From Mesorhizobium sp. SOD10 (GTDB taxonomy: Bacteria > Pseudomonadota > Alphaproteobacteria > Rhizobiales > Rhizobiaceae), in the NCBI GenBank assembly GCA_000824805.1, contig CCNA01000034.1, positions 744,001 to 808,000 on the forward strand: 64,000 nt of DNA, read 5' to 3'. The notes beneath the pieces are model-generated. The model did no database searches, had not been told where the DNA came from, and saw nothing but the letters and a program-made list of their open reading frames with translations. Within the stretch, counting starts at the first letter, position 1; the number at the start of each line of letters is the position of its first letter. The translations under genes and the position numbers were made by a program. Below are positions 24,049 to 32,002 of the stretch, in pieces.

Positions 24049-24424
24049 GCGGATACTCGCTGACCTCGACCAGATTGCCGTCCGGATCGCGGAAATAGAC
24101 TGACATCATCGCGCCCCGCGCGCCGGTGCGCCCGACTGGACCGACCTCGATCGTCACGTTATTGGCTTCGAGGCTCGCCTGGACTTCCGCAAGCGGCACC
24201 GCCGCCACGAGGCAGAAATCGCCGGAGCCCGGCGTCGGCGCCTTCGCCTTCGGCTCGAAAGTGCGGCCGGTTTCGTGCAGGTTGATCTTCTGCGAGCCGA
24301 ACAACAGTGCGGTCGGCCGGTTTGGCTCATCCAGCCGCCGCATGCCAAGCACGCGCTGGTAGAACTCGCAGGCCGCTTCGACCGAGCGGACCGTCAGCAC
24401 GAAATGATCGATGCCGGCGATCAC
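24041..24424 (-). CDS. VOC-family (glyoxalase/dioxygenase superfamily) protein
   Basis: A 127-residue vicinal-oxygen-chelate protein. MIAGIDHFVLTVRSVEAACE gives the first metal ligand His, KINLHETG the second, and VYFRDPDGNLVEVSEY the Glu at the end, in the two-module beta-alpha-beta-beta-beta order. The family includes glyoxalase I, fosfomycin-resistance enzymes and extradiol dioxygenases. The reaction is not readable. It follows pyrE on the same strand with a 69-base gap. Confidence 0.88.
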   Translation of the reverse strand: MIAGIDHFVLTVRSVEAACEFYQRVLGMRRLDEPNRPTALLFGSQKINLHETGRTFEPKAKAPTPGSGDFCLVAAVPLAEVQASLEANNVTIEVGPVGRTGARGAMMSVYFRDPDGNLVEVSEYPLT

Positions 24425-24493
24425 CGCGGCCCCGGCGGCTGCCAGAGAGATTCAAGCGACGCGCCCAAGTGCTTGTTTTCCTGCATTAGAGAG

Positions 24494-25072
24494 TCAGATG
24501 TTGCGGCTTCCGGGCTTAACGGCTGGAATGGCGGCAAGTTCCGGCGGCAGGCGGTCGGCGGGATAGGCCGGCACTTCATATTCGGCAAGGGCGATCAGCG
24601 GCACGCCGACATCGGTCTTGCCGGCCGAGCGGTCGATGATGCAGGCCGCCGCCACGACTTCGGCGCCAAGCTCGCGCAGGCAATCGATGGTCTCGCGGAT
24701 CGACAGGCCCGTGGTGACGATGTCCTCGACGATAACGACGCGCGCGCCCTTGGCGATCTCGAAGCGACGCAGCCTGAATTCGCCCCCTTCCCGCTCGACC
24801 CAGATCGCCGGGACACCGAGATGGCGCGATGTTTCATAGGCCGGGATCAGGCCACCGATGGCCGGGCCGACGACATAGTCGATCCTGCCGGGCGCCTCCT
24901 TGCGAATCTTCTCGGCCAGCGCTTTGCAGAGGCGCTCGGTCTTGTCGGCATGCATAAAGACCCTCGCCTTCTGAAGGAAGACCGGACTGCGCAGGCCCGA
25001 CGTCAGAATGAAATGACCTTCGAGAACGGCGCCGGCCTCGCGGAAAATGCCCAGCACTTCGTCGGTGTTCAT
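24494..25072 (-). CDS. pyrE: Orotate phosphoribosyltransferase
   Basis: A 192-residue type I phosphoribosyltransferase making OMP from orotate and PRPP. The PRPP-binding signature VVIVEDIVTTGLSIRET is at about residues 113-129; GPAIGGLIPAYETSR is the flexible-loop side. I chose ATG 25072 (MNTDEVLGIFREAGA); a longer frame from 25135 would begin inside an intergenic repeat. It follows rsh, separated by a 7-base-unit inverted repeat. With dihydroorotase at 1.6-2.9 kb, it is the second pyrimidine gene in the window. Confidence 0.94.
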   Translation of the reverse strand: MNTDEVLGIFREAGAVLEGHFILTSGLRSPVFLQKARVFMHADKTERLCKALAEKIRKEAPGRIDYVVGPAIGGLIPAYETSRHLGVPAIWVEREGGEFRLRRFEIAKGARVVIVEDIVTTGLSIRETIDCLRELGAEVVAAACIIDRSAGKTDVGVPLIALAEYEVPAYPADRLPPELAAIPAVKPGSRNI

Positions 25073-25095
25073 TGTTCGCTCCATGTCTTTGGCGA

Positions 25096-25163
25096 GTGGT
25101 GAATGGTGAATGGTGGTGAGAGCGCCTTCTTTCACTATTCGCTATTCACTATTCACTATTCAC
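25096..25163. repeat. Inverted repeat built from 7-base units after rsh
   Basis: The left arm (about 25096-25119) has GTGAATG units and the right arm (about 25132-25163) has ATTCACT/ATTCGCT units. The arms are approximate reverse complements, with mismatches of the A/G type that become G-U pairs on one strand. It reaches to two bases from the rsh stop codon and occupies the rsh-pyrE gap. The organisation is the same as at 9454-9598 but the unit differs. Confidence 0.8.
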
Positions 25164-25164
25164 T

Positions 25165-27399
25165 TCACCCGTTGACGCGCCGCGCATCGCTGACGCTCGA
25201 ATTGTCCTTGAGCTGCGACAGCAGCCGGTTGAGGTGCTTCAAATCCCAGACCTCGAGGTCGATCAGCATCTCGGTGAAATCGGGCGCGGTGCGCACCATC
25301 GACAGCGTGTGGATATTGGCGTCGTTGGACGCCACCACCTGGGCGATGTCGGCCAGCGAACCCGGCGCATTGATGGCGGTGACCGAGATGCGCGCCGGGA
25401 ACCGCTCCTTGGTGCGCTCGTCGATATCCCAGCGCACGTCGATCCAGCGCTCGGGCTGGTCGTCGAAGGCCTGCAGGGCCGGCGACTGGATCGGGTAGAT
25501 GGTGATGCCGGTGCCCGGCTGGATAATGCCGACGATGCGGTCGCCGGGCACGGCGCCCTCCGGCGCGAAACGCACCGGCAGGTCGCCGCGCACGCCGCGG
25601 ATCGGCACCGCGCCGTCGCGTTGCTGGTTCTTGCTGTCCTTGCGCGCGGCGCGGGTGCCGGGCATCTGGAACAGCATGCCGGCGGCGTTGCGGATCTTCG
25701 ACCAGCCTTCCTCGCGTGGCTTGGGCGGGGCGACGGTGACGCGCTCGTCCTTATAGTCGGGGAAGACCGCCTTCATGACATCGGTCGAGCTCAGCTCGCC
25801 GCGGCCGACGGAAGCCAGCACGTCCTCGATGTCCTTGCGCGCCAGCCGGTGCAGAACCGGCTTCAGGCTCTCCTTGGTGAAGGTCTTGCCGGCGCGCTCG
25901 AAGGCGCGTTCGAGGATGCGGGCGCCGAGGCCGGAATATTGCTTGCGAATGGCATTCTTGGTGGCGCGGCGGATGGCGGCGCGCGCCTTGCCGGTGACCA
26001 CGACCGACTCCCAGGCGGCGGGGGGCACCTGCGCCTTGGAGCGGATGATCTCGACCTCGTCGCCATTCTTCAGTTCCGTCATCAACGGCATGATGCGGCC
26101 GTTTACCTTGGCGCCGACGCAGGTGTCGCCGACATCTGTGTGGACGGCGTAGGCGAAATCGATCGGGGTGGCGCCGCGCGGCAGCGCGATCAGCATGCCC
26201 TTGGGCGTGAAGCAGAACACCTGGTCCTGGAACAGCTCCAGCTTGGTGTTCTCGAGGAAATCCTCCGGATTGTCGCCTTCGGCCAGTTGCTCGATGGTGC
26301 GCCGCAGCCAGGCATAGGCGTTGGTCTCCCTTGAGATCGCATGGGCCGTGCCGTTCATCTTGCCGCCGGTATCCTTGTAGATCGAATGCGCGGCGACGCC
26401 ATATTCGGCTATCTTGTTCATCTCCTTGGTGCGGATCTGCAATTCGACGCGCTGGCGCGACGGGCCGACGATGGTGGTGTGGATGGAACGGTAGTCGTTC
26501 TGCTTCGGCGTCGAGATGTAGTCCTTGAAGCGGCCGGGCACCATCGACCAGGTGGTGTGGATGGCCCCAAGCGCGCGGTAGCAGTCGTCGACCGTATCGA
26601 CGACGACACGGAAGCCGAAAATGTCGGAGAGCTGCTCGAAGGAGAGCGCCTTGGCCTCCATTTTGCGGAACACCGACCAGGGCTTCTTCTGCCTGCTCTT
26701 CACGCTCGCCTTGATGGCGTGTTTTTCGAACAGGCCGGACAGCGCCGTCTCGATCTCCTGCAGGACGCCCTTGTTGCGCTCGAAAATCTCGGCAAGCCTT
26801 GCGGTGACGGCGCGATAAGCCTCCGGATTGATGTAGCGGAAGGCGATTTCCTCCAGCTCCTCGCGCATGCCTTGCATGCCCATGCGCCCGGCCAGCGGCG
26901 CATAGATATCCATCGTCTCCTCGGCAATGCGCAGGCGCTTGGATTCCGGCATATGGTCGAGCGTGCGCATGTTGTGCAGGCGGTCGGCGAGCTTGACCAG
27001 AAGAACGCGAATATCCTCCGAGATCGCGAGCAGAAGCTTGCGCAAATTCTCCGCCTGCTCGGCCTTCTTGGAGACCAGATCGAGCTTCTTCAGCTTGGTG
27101 AGGCCCTCGACCAGCTTGCCCATTTCGGGGCCGAACAGCTCGTCGATCTCGGCACGGGTCGCCGTCGTGTCCTCGATCGTGTCGTGCAGCAGGGCAACGG
27201 CAATGGTCGCCTCGTCCATGTGCATGTCGGTGAGGATGGCAGCGACTTCGAGGGGATGCGAGAAATAGGGATCGCCCGAGGCGCGCTTCTGATGGCCATG
27301 CTTCTGCATGGCATAGACGTAAGCTTTGTTGAGCAGCGCCTCGTTGACGTCAGGCTTGTAGCGCTGCACGCGCTCGACAAGCTCATACTGACGCATCAT
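25165..27399 (-). CDS. rsh: Bifunctional (p)ppGpp synthetase/hydrolase Rsh
   Basis: A 744-residue RelA/SpoT homologue. The hydrolase HD domain includes YFSHPLEVAAILTDMHMD and VALLHDTIEDT (residues ~40-75); the synthetase domain has SRQKKPWSVFRKM and TPKQNDYRSIHTTI near 240-315; TGS (GDTCVGAKVNGRIMPL) and a C-terminal ACT domain (NIHTLSMVRTA) follow. Both catalytic domains look intact, as expected for the single long Rsh of alphaproteobacteria that controls the stringent response. It lies between rpoZ and pyrE, all leftward. The start is one of two adjacent ATGs. Confidence 0.95.
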   Translation of the reverse strand: MMRQYELVERVQRYKPDVNEALLNKAYVYAMQKHGHQKRASGDPYFSHPLEVAAILTDMHMDEATIAVALLHDTIEDTTATRAEIDELFGPEMGKLVEGLTKLKKLDLVSKKAEQAENLRKLLLAISEDIRVLLVKLADRLHNMRTLDHMPESKRLRIAEETMDIYAPLAGRMGMQGMREELEEIAFRYINPEAYRAVTARLAEIFERNKGVLQEIETALSGLFEKHAIKASVKSRQKKPWSVFRKMEAKALSFEQLSDIFGFRVVVDTVDDCYRALGAIHTTWSMVPGRFKDYISTPKQNDYRSIHTTIVGPSRQRVELQIRTKEMNKIAEYGVAAHSIYKDTGGKMNGTAHAISRETNAYAWLRRTIEQLAEGDNPEDFLENTKLELFQDQVFCFTPKGMLIALPRGATPIDFAYAVHTDVGDTCVGAKVNGRIMPLMTELKNGDEVEIIRSKAQVPPAAWESVVVTGKARAAIRRATKNAIRKQYSGLGARILERAFERAGKTFTKESLKPVLHRLARKDIEDVLASVGRGELSSTDVMKAVFPDYKDERVTVAPPKPREEGWSKIRNAAGMLFQMPGTRAARKDSKNQQRDGAVPIRGVRGDLPVRFAPEGAVPGDRIVGIIQPGTGITIYPIQSPALQAFDDQPERWIDVRWDIDERTKERFPARISVTAINAPGSLADIAQVVASNDANIHTLSMVRTAPDFTEMLIDLEVWDLKHLNRLLSQLKDNSSVSDARRVNG

Positions 27400-27570
27400 G
27401 GGCGGGATCTCGCGGTGCTGAAATGATTGATGCGCCGCACCGACGTGCGACGCATCCCATAGATAGCCACGAAAGTTACGAGACGGAAGTACCGGATGCT
27501 TGATCCAGGCGAACTCGGAAGCTTTTCAGAACCCGCTCAACAACCAGCTAAGCAGAATTGTCAAAAGCTC

Positions 27571-27972
27571 TTAGTAGTCGTCGCTCTTTTCCGGCGGCAC
27601 CAGACCTTCGATGCCCGCGAGCAGGTCTTCCTCGCTCATGCGATCGAAAGCGATGTTTTCCTCGGCGTCGTCGGCGTCGGCCGCGACAGCGGTCGCGCCG
27701 GTCTGGTCGGTGATCGCCTCGCCCTCGGCCTCCGGCTCGTCGACCTCGACATGCTTCTGCAGCGAGTGGATCAGGTCTTCCTTGAGGTCGTCGGGCGACA
27801 GCGTCTCTTCGGCGATCTCGCGCAGCGCGATGACCGGGTTCTTGTCATTGTCGCGCGGAACGGTGATCTGCGCGCCCTGGCTGATCTGGCGGGCGCGATG
27901 GCCGGCGAGCAGCACGAGTTCAAAACGGTTGTCGACCTTGTCGATGCAATCTTCAACGGTTACGCGGGCCAT
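27571..27972 (-). CDS. rpoZ: RNA polymerase omega subunit
   Basis: A 133-residue omega subunit: MARVTVEDCIDKVDNRFELV with the conserved VLLAGHRARQISQGA helix and VIALREIAEET. Omega helps assemble RNA polymerase and contributes to one ppGpp binding site. The C-terminal ~50 residues are acidic (EADDAEE-type) and longer than in E. coli, usual in rhizobia. It is upstream of rsh, separated by 171 bases. Confidence 0.95.
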   Translation of the reverse strand: MARVTVEDCIDKVDNRFELVLLAGHRARQISQGAQITVPRDNDKNPVIALREIAEETLSPDDLKEDLIHSLQKHVEVDEPEAEGEAITDQTGATAVAADADDAEENIAFDRMSEEDLLAGIEGLVPPEKSDDY

Positions 27973-28275
27973 GGACTGCCCCTTTCATGCGATGGATTTG
28001 ATGGAAAGCTGACGCGCTCCATAACGCGGGCGCGGGCGAAATACAAGCTTTATGGCGCCGGCGCCGGCTTTGCGGCCTGTTGCCCGGCTCATCATCGGAG
28101 CGCGCGATGATGGCGCTCACATAGTCGCGATCACAATTGCTTGCAATGCCGGCCCCGCCCTTGGATATCCACAAATTGCGCGTTATCTCGAATGTGACGG
28201 CAGCGAGGTCCATTTGTCGGACCTATTCGTCACACGCTTTTAGACGACAGAAATTTTCGAAAGGGATGTTTTTCA
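27973..28275. other. Divergent promoter region, rpoZ / NYN gene
   Basis: About 300 bases between two divergent starts. It should hold promoters for both genes. I see no open frame with a plausible start, no RNA gene fold I can name, and no long repeat. The last 40 bases before 28276 are AT-richer and include a GAAAGGGATG ribosome binding region. Confidence 0.5.
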
Positions 28276-28857
28276 ATGTTCGATCCCCGTGAAAAGATCG
28301 CTCTTTTCATCGACGGCGCCAATCTCTACGCTACGTCCCGCGCGCTGGGCTTCGACATAGACTACCGCAAGCTTCTTTCGAGCTTCCAAAAACGCGGCTA
28401 TCTGCTGCGCGCTTACTACTACACCGCGCTGGTCGAGGATCAGGAATATTCCTCGATCCGGCCGTTGATCGACTGGCTGGACTACAATGGCTTCAAGGTG
28501 GTGACGAAGCCCGCCAAGGAATTCACCGACTCGACCGGCCGCCGCAAGATCAAGGGCAATATGGACATCGAGCTGACCGTCGATGCGCTGGAGCTCGCCG
28601 ATGTCGTCGACCATTATGTGATCTTCTCCGGCGACGGCGATTTCCGCACGCTTGTCGAGGCGCTGCAGCGGCGCGGCCGCAAGGTGTCGATCATTTCGAC
28701 CATGGCTTCCCAGCCGCCGATGATCTCCGACGATCTGCGCCGCCAGGCCGATCATTTCATCGACCTGATGACGCTGAAGAGCGAGGTCGGCCGCGATCCC
28801 TCCGAGCGGCCGGTGCGCCGGCCGGAACCCGCCGAAGTCGACGAGGACGATTATTGA
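28276..28857 (+). CDS. NYN-domain (LabA/DUF88-like) protein
   Basis: A 193-residue NYN-domain protein of the PIN-like nuclease superfamily. Acidic residues line the expected sites: IALFIDGANLYATSRALGFD near residue 9, GNMDIELTVDALEL near 95, and FSGDGDFRTLVEAL near 117, followed by RGRKVSIIS. LabA/DUF88 proteins are predicted RNases that process or degrade RNA. The C-terminal tail is basic then acidic. It is followed after 12 bases by the uracil-DNA glycosylase gene, same strand. Confidence 0.88.
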   Translation: MFDPREKIALFIDGANLYATSRALGFDIDYRKLLSSFQKRGYLLRAYYYTALVEDQEYSSIRPLIDWLDYNGFKVVTKPAKEFTDSTGRRKIKGNMDIELTVDALELADVVDHYVIFSGDGDFRTLVEALQRRGRKVSIISTMASQPPMISDDLRRQADHFIDLMTLKSEVGRDPSERPVRRPEPAEVDEDDY

Positions 28858-28869
28858 CGGACTGCGGCC

Positions 28870-29526
28870 TTGAGCGCCGCTCCCTCCCCGGAACCCAGCC
28901 GTGACTGCCCGCTCTGTCCGCGGCTGCATGATTTTATCGCCGCATGGCGCGAGCGTGAGCCGGGCTGGTTCAACGCGCCGGTGCCGACATTCCTGCCACC
29001 GGAAGGCGAGAACTCAGTCAAACTCCTGATCGTCGGGTTGGCGCCCGGCCTGCGGGGCGCCAACCGCACGGGCCGCCCCTTCACCGGTGACTATGCCGGC
29101 GACCTGCTCTACGGCACGATGATCGCGCATGGCCTGGCGCGCGGCGAGTTCAAGGCAAGGCCGGATGACGGGCTCGAGCTTGTCGGCACGGCGATCACCA
29201 ACGCGGTGCGCTGCGTGCCACCGGAGAACAAGCCGGTGGGCGCCGAAATCGCCACCTGCAGGACTTTTTTGAAACCCACCATCGCGCGCTTCTCTAACCT
29301 TCGCGCCATACTGACGCTGGGTTCGATCGCGCATCAGTCGACAGTGCGGGCGCTGGGCGAGCGCGTCGCAGCCTTTCCGTTCCGCCATGGCGGGCGGCAG
29401 GAAGCCGGCGGCGTCTCGCTGTTTTCCAGCTATCACTGCTCGCGCTACAACACCAATACGGGCGTGCTGACGGAGGAGATGTTCGTCAACGTGTTCGGGG
29501 AGATCGCGGCGTTCCTGCAGAGCTAG
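28870..29526 (+). CDS. Family 5-like (UDGb-type) uracil-DNA glycosylase
   Basis: A 218-residue glycosylase. The start is TTG 28870; an in-frame stop at 28855 leaves no ATG option. Cys residues in DCPLCPRL near residue 12-17 fit the first half of the family's iron-sulfur site. Motif 1 reads GLAPGLRGANRTGRPFTGD, the form seen in type 5 (UDGb) enzymes that act on uracil and also hypoxanthine or xanthine. TNAVRCVPP and SSYHCSRYNTNTG supply two more Cys and the motif 2 His. The 3' end overlaps the convergent GH25 gene by 41 bases. Confidence 0.88.
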   Translation: MSAAPSPEPSRDCPLCPRLHDFIAAWREREPGWFNAPVPTFLPPEGENSVKLLIVGLAPGLRGANRTGRPFTGDYAGDLLYGTMIAHGLARGEFKARPDDGLELVGTAITNAVRCVPPENKPVGAEIATCRTFLKPTIARFSNLRAILTLGSIAHQSTVRALGERVAAFPFRHGGRQEAGGVSLFSSYHCSRYNTNTGVLTEEMFVNVFGEIAAFLQS

Positions 29527-30232
29527 ATTCAGGCGCGAACAATTCGGCCAGCGTCTCGCGGCTGCCCTTCAGAACGTTCAGGTCGACATCGCCTTCGATA
29601 CCGTCGACGCGGCCCATATTGTGATACTGCCAGTAAACCCAGCCGTTCTCGCGTGGCCTCATCGCCAGCGAACGCAGCCAGCGCTGACGGGTCATGATGC
29701 TGCTGGAATAAGCATCGGCCGCTTCGTCGGTCAAATAGAAGATCGCCTGTTTGCCGAATGCTGCCTCGACCGGGCCGAGGAAAGCGGCAAGCTCGGCGTT
29801 CAACTGCTCGGGCGACGGACGCTGCGGACAATTGCCGCCGAATTCGATGTCGACCACCGGCGGCAAGAGCGGCTCGCCGCGCGGCACCACCGCAATGAAG
29901 TTCCTCGCCTGATCGGCGCCTGGGCGGCAGAAGGTGAAGAAGTGATAGGCGCCGACCGCGAGGCCCGCGGCGCGCGCCTCGCGCAGGTTCGTCGCGAACA
30001 GGGTGTCGACATGGGTGCCGCCTTCGGTCGCCTTGATAATGGCGAAGGCGACATCGTCGGCCGCGACGCGCGGCCAATCGATCTTTCCCTGATGGTGGGA
30101 GACGTCGATGCCCCGGATCGGGAATTCCTCGCGATCGGGCGAAAAGCCACGGAACCAGAAGAAGGCACCCGCCGCCACTGCACAGGCGACAACCACGCCG
30201 GCGAGGCCCCAGAAAACAATCCGCTTACCCAA
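29486..30232 (-). CDS. Glycoside hydrolase family 25 lysozyme-like protein
   Basis: A 248-residue GH25 (Chalaropsis-type lysozyme) protein. An N-terminal signal-anchor helix (VFWGLAGVVVACAVAAGAFF) exports it. The domain begins IRGIDVSHHQGKIDWPRV, continues IIKATEGGTHVDTLFATNL and YHFFTFCRPGADQARNF, and has the catalytic DxE in PPVVDIEFGGNC. The product should hydrolyse the beta-1,4 bond of peptidoglycan in the periplasm or outside. Its last 41 bases overlap the uracil-DNA glycosylase gene on the other strand. smpB is 91 bases upstream on the same strand. Confidence 0.9.
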   Translation of the reverse strand: MGKRIVFWGLAGVVVACAVAAGAFFWFRGFSPDREEFPIRGIDVSHHQGKIDWPRVAADDVAFAIIKATEGGTHVDTLFATNLREARAAGLAVGAYHFFTFCRPGADQARNFIAVVPRGEPLLPPVVDIEFGGNCPQRPSPEQLNAELAAFLGPVEAAFGKQAIFYLTDEAADAYSSSIMTRQRWLRSLAMRPRENGWVYWQYHNMGRVDGIEGDVDLNVLKGSRETLAELFAPESSSAGTPRSPRTR

Positions 30233-30323
30233 GACTATTCCCCCGTCGGAAGGCGCGTACGCGCCGGACCGGAGAACCGGCCAGCGCTTTTTTCAGGCGA
30301 CCGGGTGCGGCGAGCTCGGAAGC

Positions 30324-30803
30324 TCAGCCGCGCTCCTTCAGCAGCCGACCCTTTTCGCGCGACCAGTCGCGCTGCTTTTCGGTCTCGCGCTTGTCGTGCA
30401 GTTTCTTGCCCCGGGCAATCGCGAGCAGCAGCTTGGCGCGGCCGCGATCGTTGAAGTAGATTTTCAGCGGCACCAGCGTCATGCCCTCGCGCTCGACGCT
30501 TTGCGAGAGTTTCGCCATCTCGCGCTTGGAGACCAGCAATTTGCGGCGCCGGCGCGGCTCGTGGTTGAAGCGGTTGGCCTGCAGATATTCCGGCAGATAG
30601 GAATTGATCAGCCAGATCTCGCCGCCCTCGGCCGAAGCGTAGCTCTCCTGGATGTTGGCCTGGCCCTGGCGCAGCGACTTGACCTCGGTGCCGGTCAGCA
30701 CCAAGCCGGTCTCGATCGTGTCGAGCACCTCGTAGGAAAAGCGCGCCTTGCGGTTTTCGGCGACCGTCCTGTTGTTGGGGTCGGCTTTCTTGACTTGATT
30801 CAT
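30324..30803 (-). CDS. smpB: SsrA-binding protein SmpB
   Basis: A 159-residue SmpB, which brings tmRNA to stalled ribosomes for trans-translation. RKARFSYEVLDTIETGLVLT, GTEVKSLRQGQANIQESYA and the basic C-terminal tail KLHDKRETEKQRDW are all characteristic. It lies 25 bases downstream of dapA, same strand; the dapA-smpB order is conserved in Rhizobiales. No ssrA (tmRNA) gene was found in the window. Confidence 0.96.
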   Translation of the reverse strand: MNQVKKADPNNRTVAENRKARFSYEVLDTIETGLVLTGTEVKSLRQGQANIQESYASAEGGEIWLINSYLPEYLQANRFNHEPRRRRKLLVSKREMAKLSQSVEREGMTLVPLKIYFNDRGRAKLLLAIARGKKLHDKRETEKQRDWSREKGRLLKERG

Positions 30804-30828
30804 AATGCGGAGAGGTGGCGCCTCATCC

Positions 30829-31710
30829 CTAATTAATCAAGCCGGCGTGCTTCAGCGCCGCGTCGAGCTTCTCGGCGGTCGAAGCTTCGACCGTCACCAG
30901 CGGCGAGCGGACCACGTTCTCGATCTTGCCCAGCTTCGACAGCGCGTATTTGGCGCCAGACACGCCAGGCTCCATGAAGATCGCCTTGTGCAGCGGCAGG
31001 AGACGATCCTGCAGCTCGAGCGCCTTGGCGCTGTCGCCGGAGAGCGTCGCTTCCTGGAACTCGGCGCAGAGCCGCGGCGCGACGTTGGACGTCACCGAAA
31101 TGCAGCCGACGCCGCCATGGGCGTTGAAGCCAAGCGCGGAAGCATCCTCGCCGGAGAGCTGGATGAAATCCTTGCCGCAGGTCATGCGCTGCTCGGAAAC
31201 ACGTTCGACCTTGCCGGTGGCGTCCTTGACGCCGGCGATGTTCTTGAAGTCGTGGCGCAGCCTGCCCATCGTCTCGGGCGTCATGTCGATCACCGAGCGC
31301 GGCGGGATGTTGTAGATGATGATCGGCAGGCTGGTCGCGCGGGCAACGGCAGCGAAATGCTCATAAAGGCCGCGCTGCGTGGGCTTGTTGTAATAGGGCG
31401 TCACCACAAGGGCGGCGTCGGCGCCGGCCTGTTCCGCATACTTCACCAAGCCGACCGCTTCTTCGGTGTTGTTGGAGCCCGCGCCGGCCACGACCGGCAC
31501 CCTGCCCTTGGCCACCTCGATGGCGACCTTCACGACATGGCGGTGCTCCTCATGCGAGAGCGTCGGCGACTCGCCGGTGGTGCCGACGGGAACGAGGCCC
31601 TTGGTGCCCTCGGCGATCTGCCATTCGACGAAAGCGCGAAAGGCTTTCTCGTCGAAGCGCCCGCTCTTTTCGAACGGTGTCACGAGCGCGGTGAGCGAGC
31701 CTCTCAGCAT
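30829..31710 (-). CDS. dapA: 4-hydroxy-tetrahydrodipicolinate synthase
   Basis: A 293-residue DapA of the N-acetylneuraminate lyase family, condensing pyruvate with aspartate semialdehyde on the way to lysine and diaminopimelate. It has VPVGTTGESPTLSHEEH, VTPYYNKPTQRGLYEH, YNIPPRSV with the catalytic Tyr, and the Schiff-base Lys in AGVKDATGKVERV. ATG 31710 is preceded by AAGGAG at ten bases; the in-frame TTG at 31719 sits almost on that site and is rejected. A 45-base palindromic repeat lies just upstream. Confidence 0.95.
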   Translation of the reverse strand: MLRGSLTALVTPFEKSGRFDEKAFRAFVEWQIAEGTKGLVPVGTTGESPTLSHEEHRHVVKVAIEVAKGRVPVVAGAGSNNTEEAVGLVKYAEQAGADAALVVTPYYNKPTQRGLYEHFAAVARATSLPIIIYNIPPRSVIDMTPETMGRLRHDFKNIAGVKDATGKVERVSEQRMTCGKDFIQLSGEDASALGFNAHGGVGCISVTSNVAPRLCAEFQEATLSGDSAKALELQDRLLPLHKAIFMEPGVSGAKYALSKLGKIENVVRSPLVTVEASTAEKLDAALKHAGLIN

Positions 31711-31743
31711 ATCGTCCAAACTCCTTGGAACTTTGTTCGTTTG

Positions 31744-31788
31744 TGCATGTCGTTACCCCAAAGCCGGTTCCCACTTTTGGGCGACATG
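31744..31788. repeat. 45-base interspersed palindrome
   Basis: The element starts GCATGTCG and ends CGACATGC as perfect 8-base inverted ends, with CCCCAAAGCCGGTTCCCA and CTTTTGGG inside. From general knowledge it looks like a family of interspersed palindromes common in Mesorhizobium and other rhizobia. It lies between dapA and the lytic transglycosylase gene, in the dapA promoter region. Confidence 0.7.
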
Positions 31789-32002
31789 CGTCGGCATCTT
31801 ATTTGCGCGCCTTCTAACCGAAAGCGAAGCCGCGCACCATAGTCTCGACATTGTTCAGCGGCAAGGATCACCATGGTGCCAGCAAGCGCAATTCGAACGG
31901 CCTCGATAACCTTTTGTTTACGAGCCCTTCACGACCTAAGTTTAGGCTTCGCATCGGGTTCTCAAGTGCCCGCGCGTGCTGACAATGTGCTAGGATCGTA
32001 AA

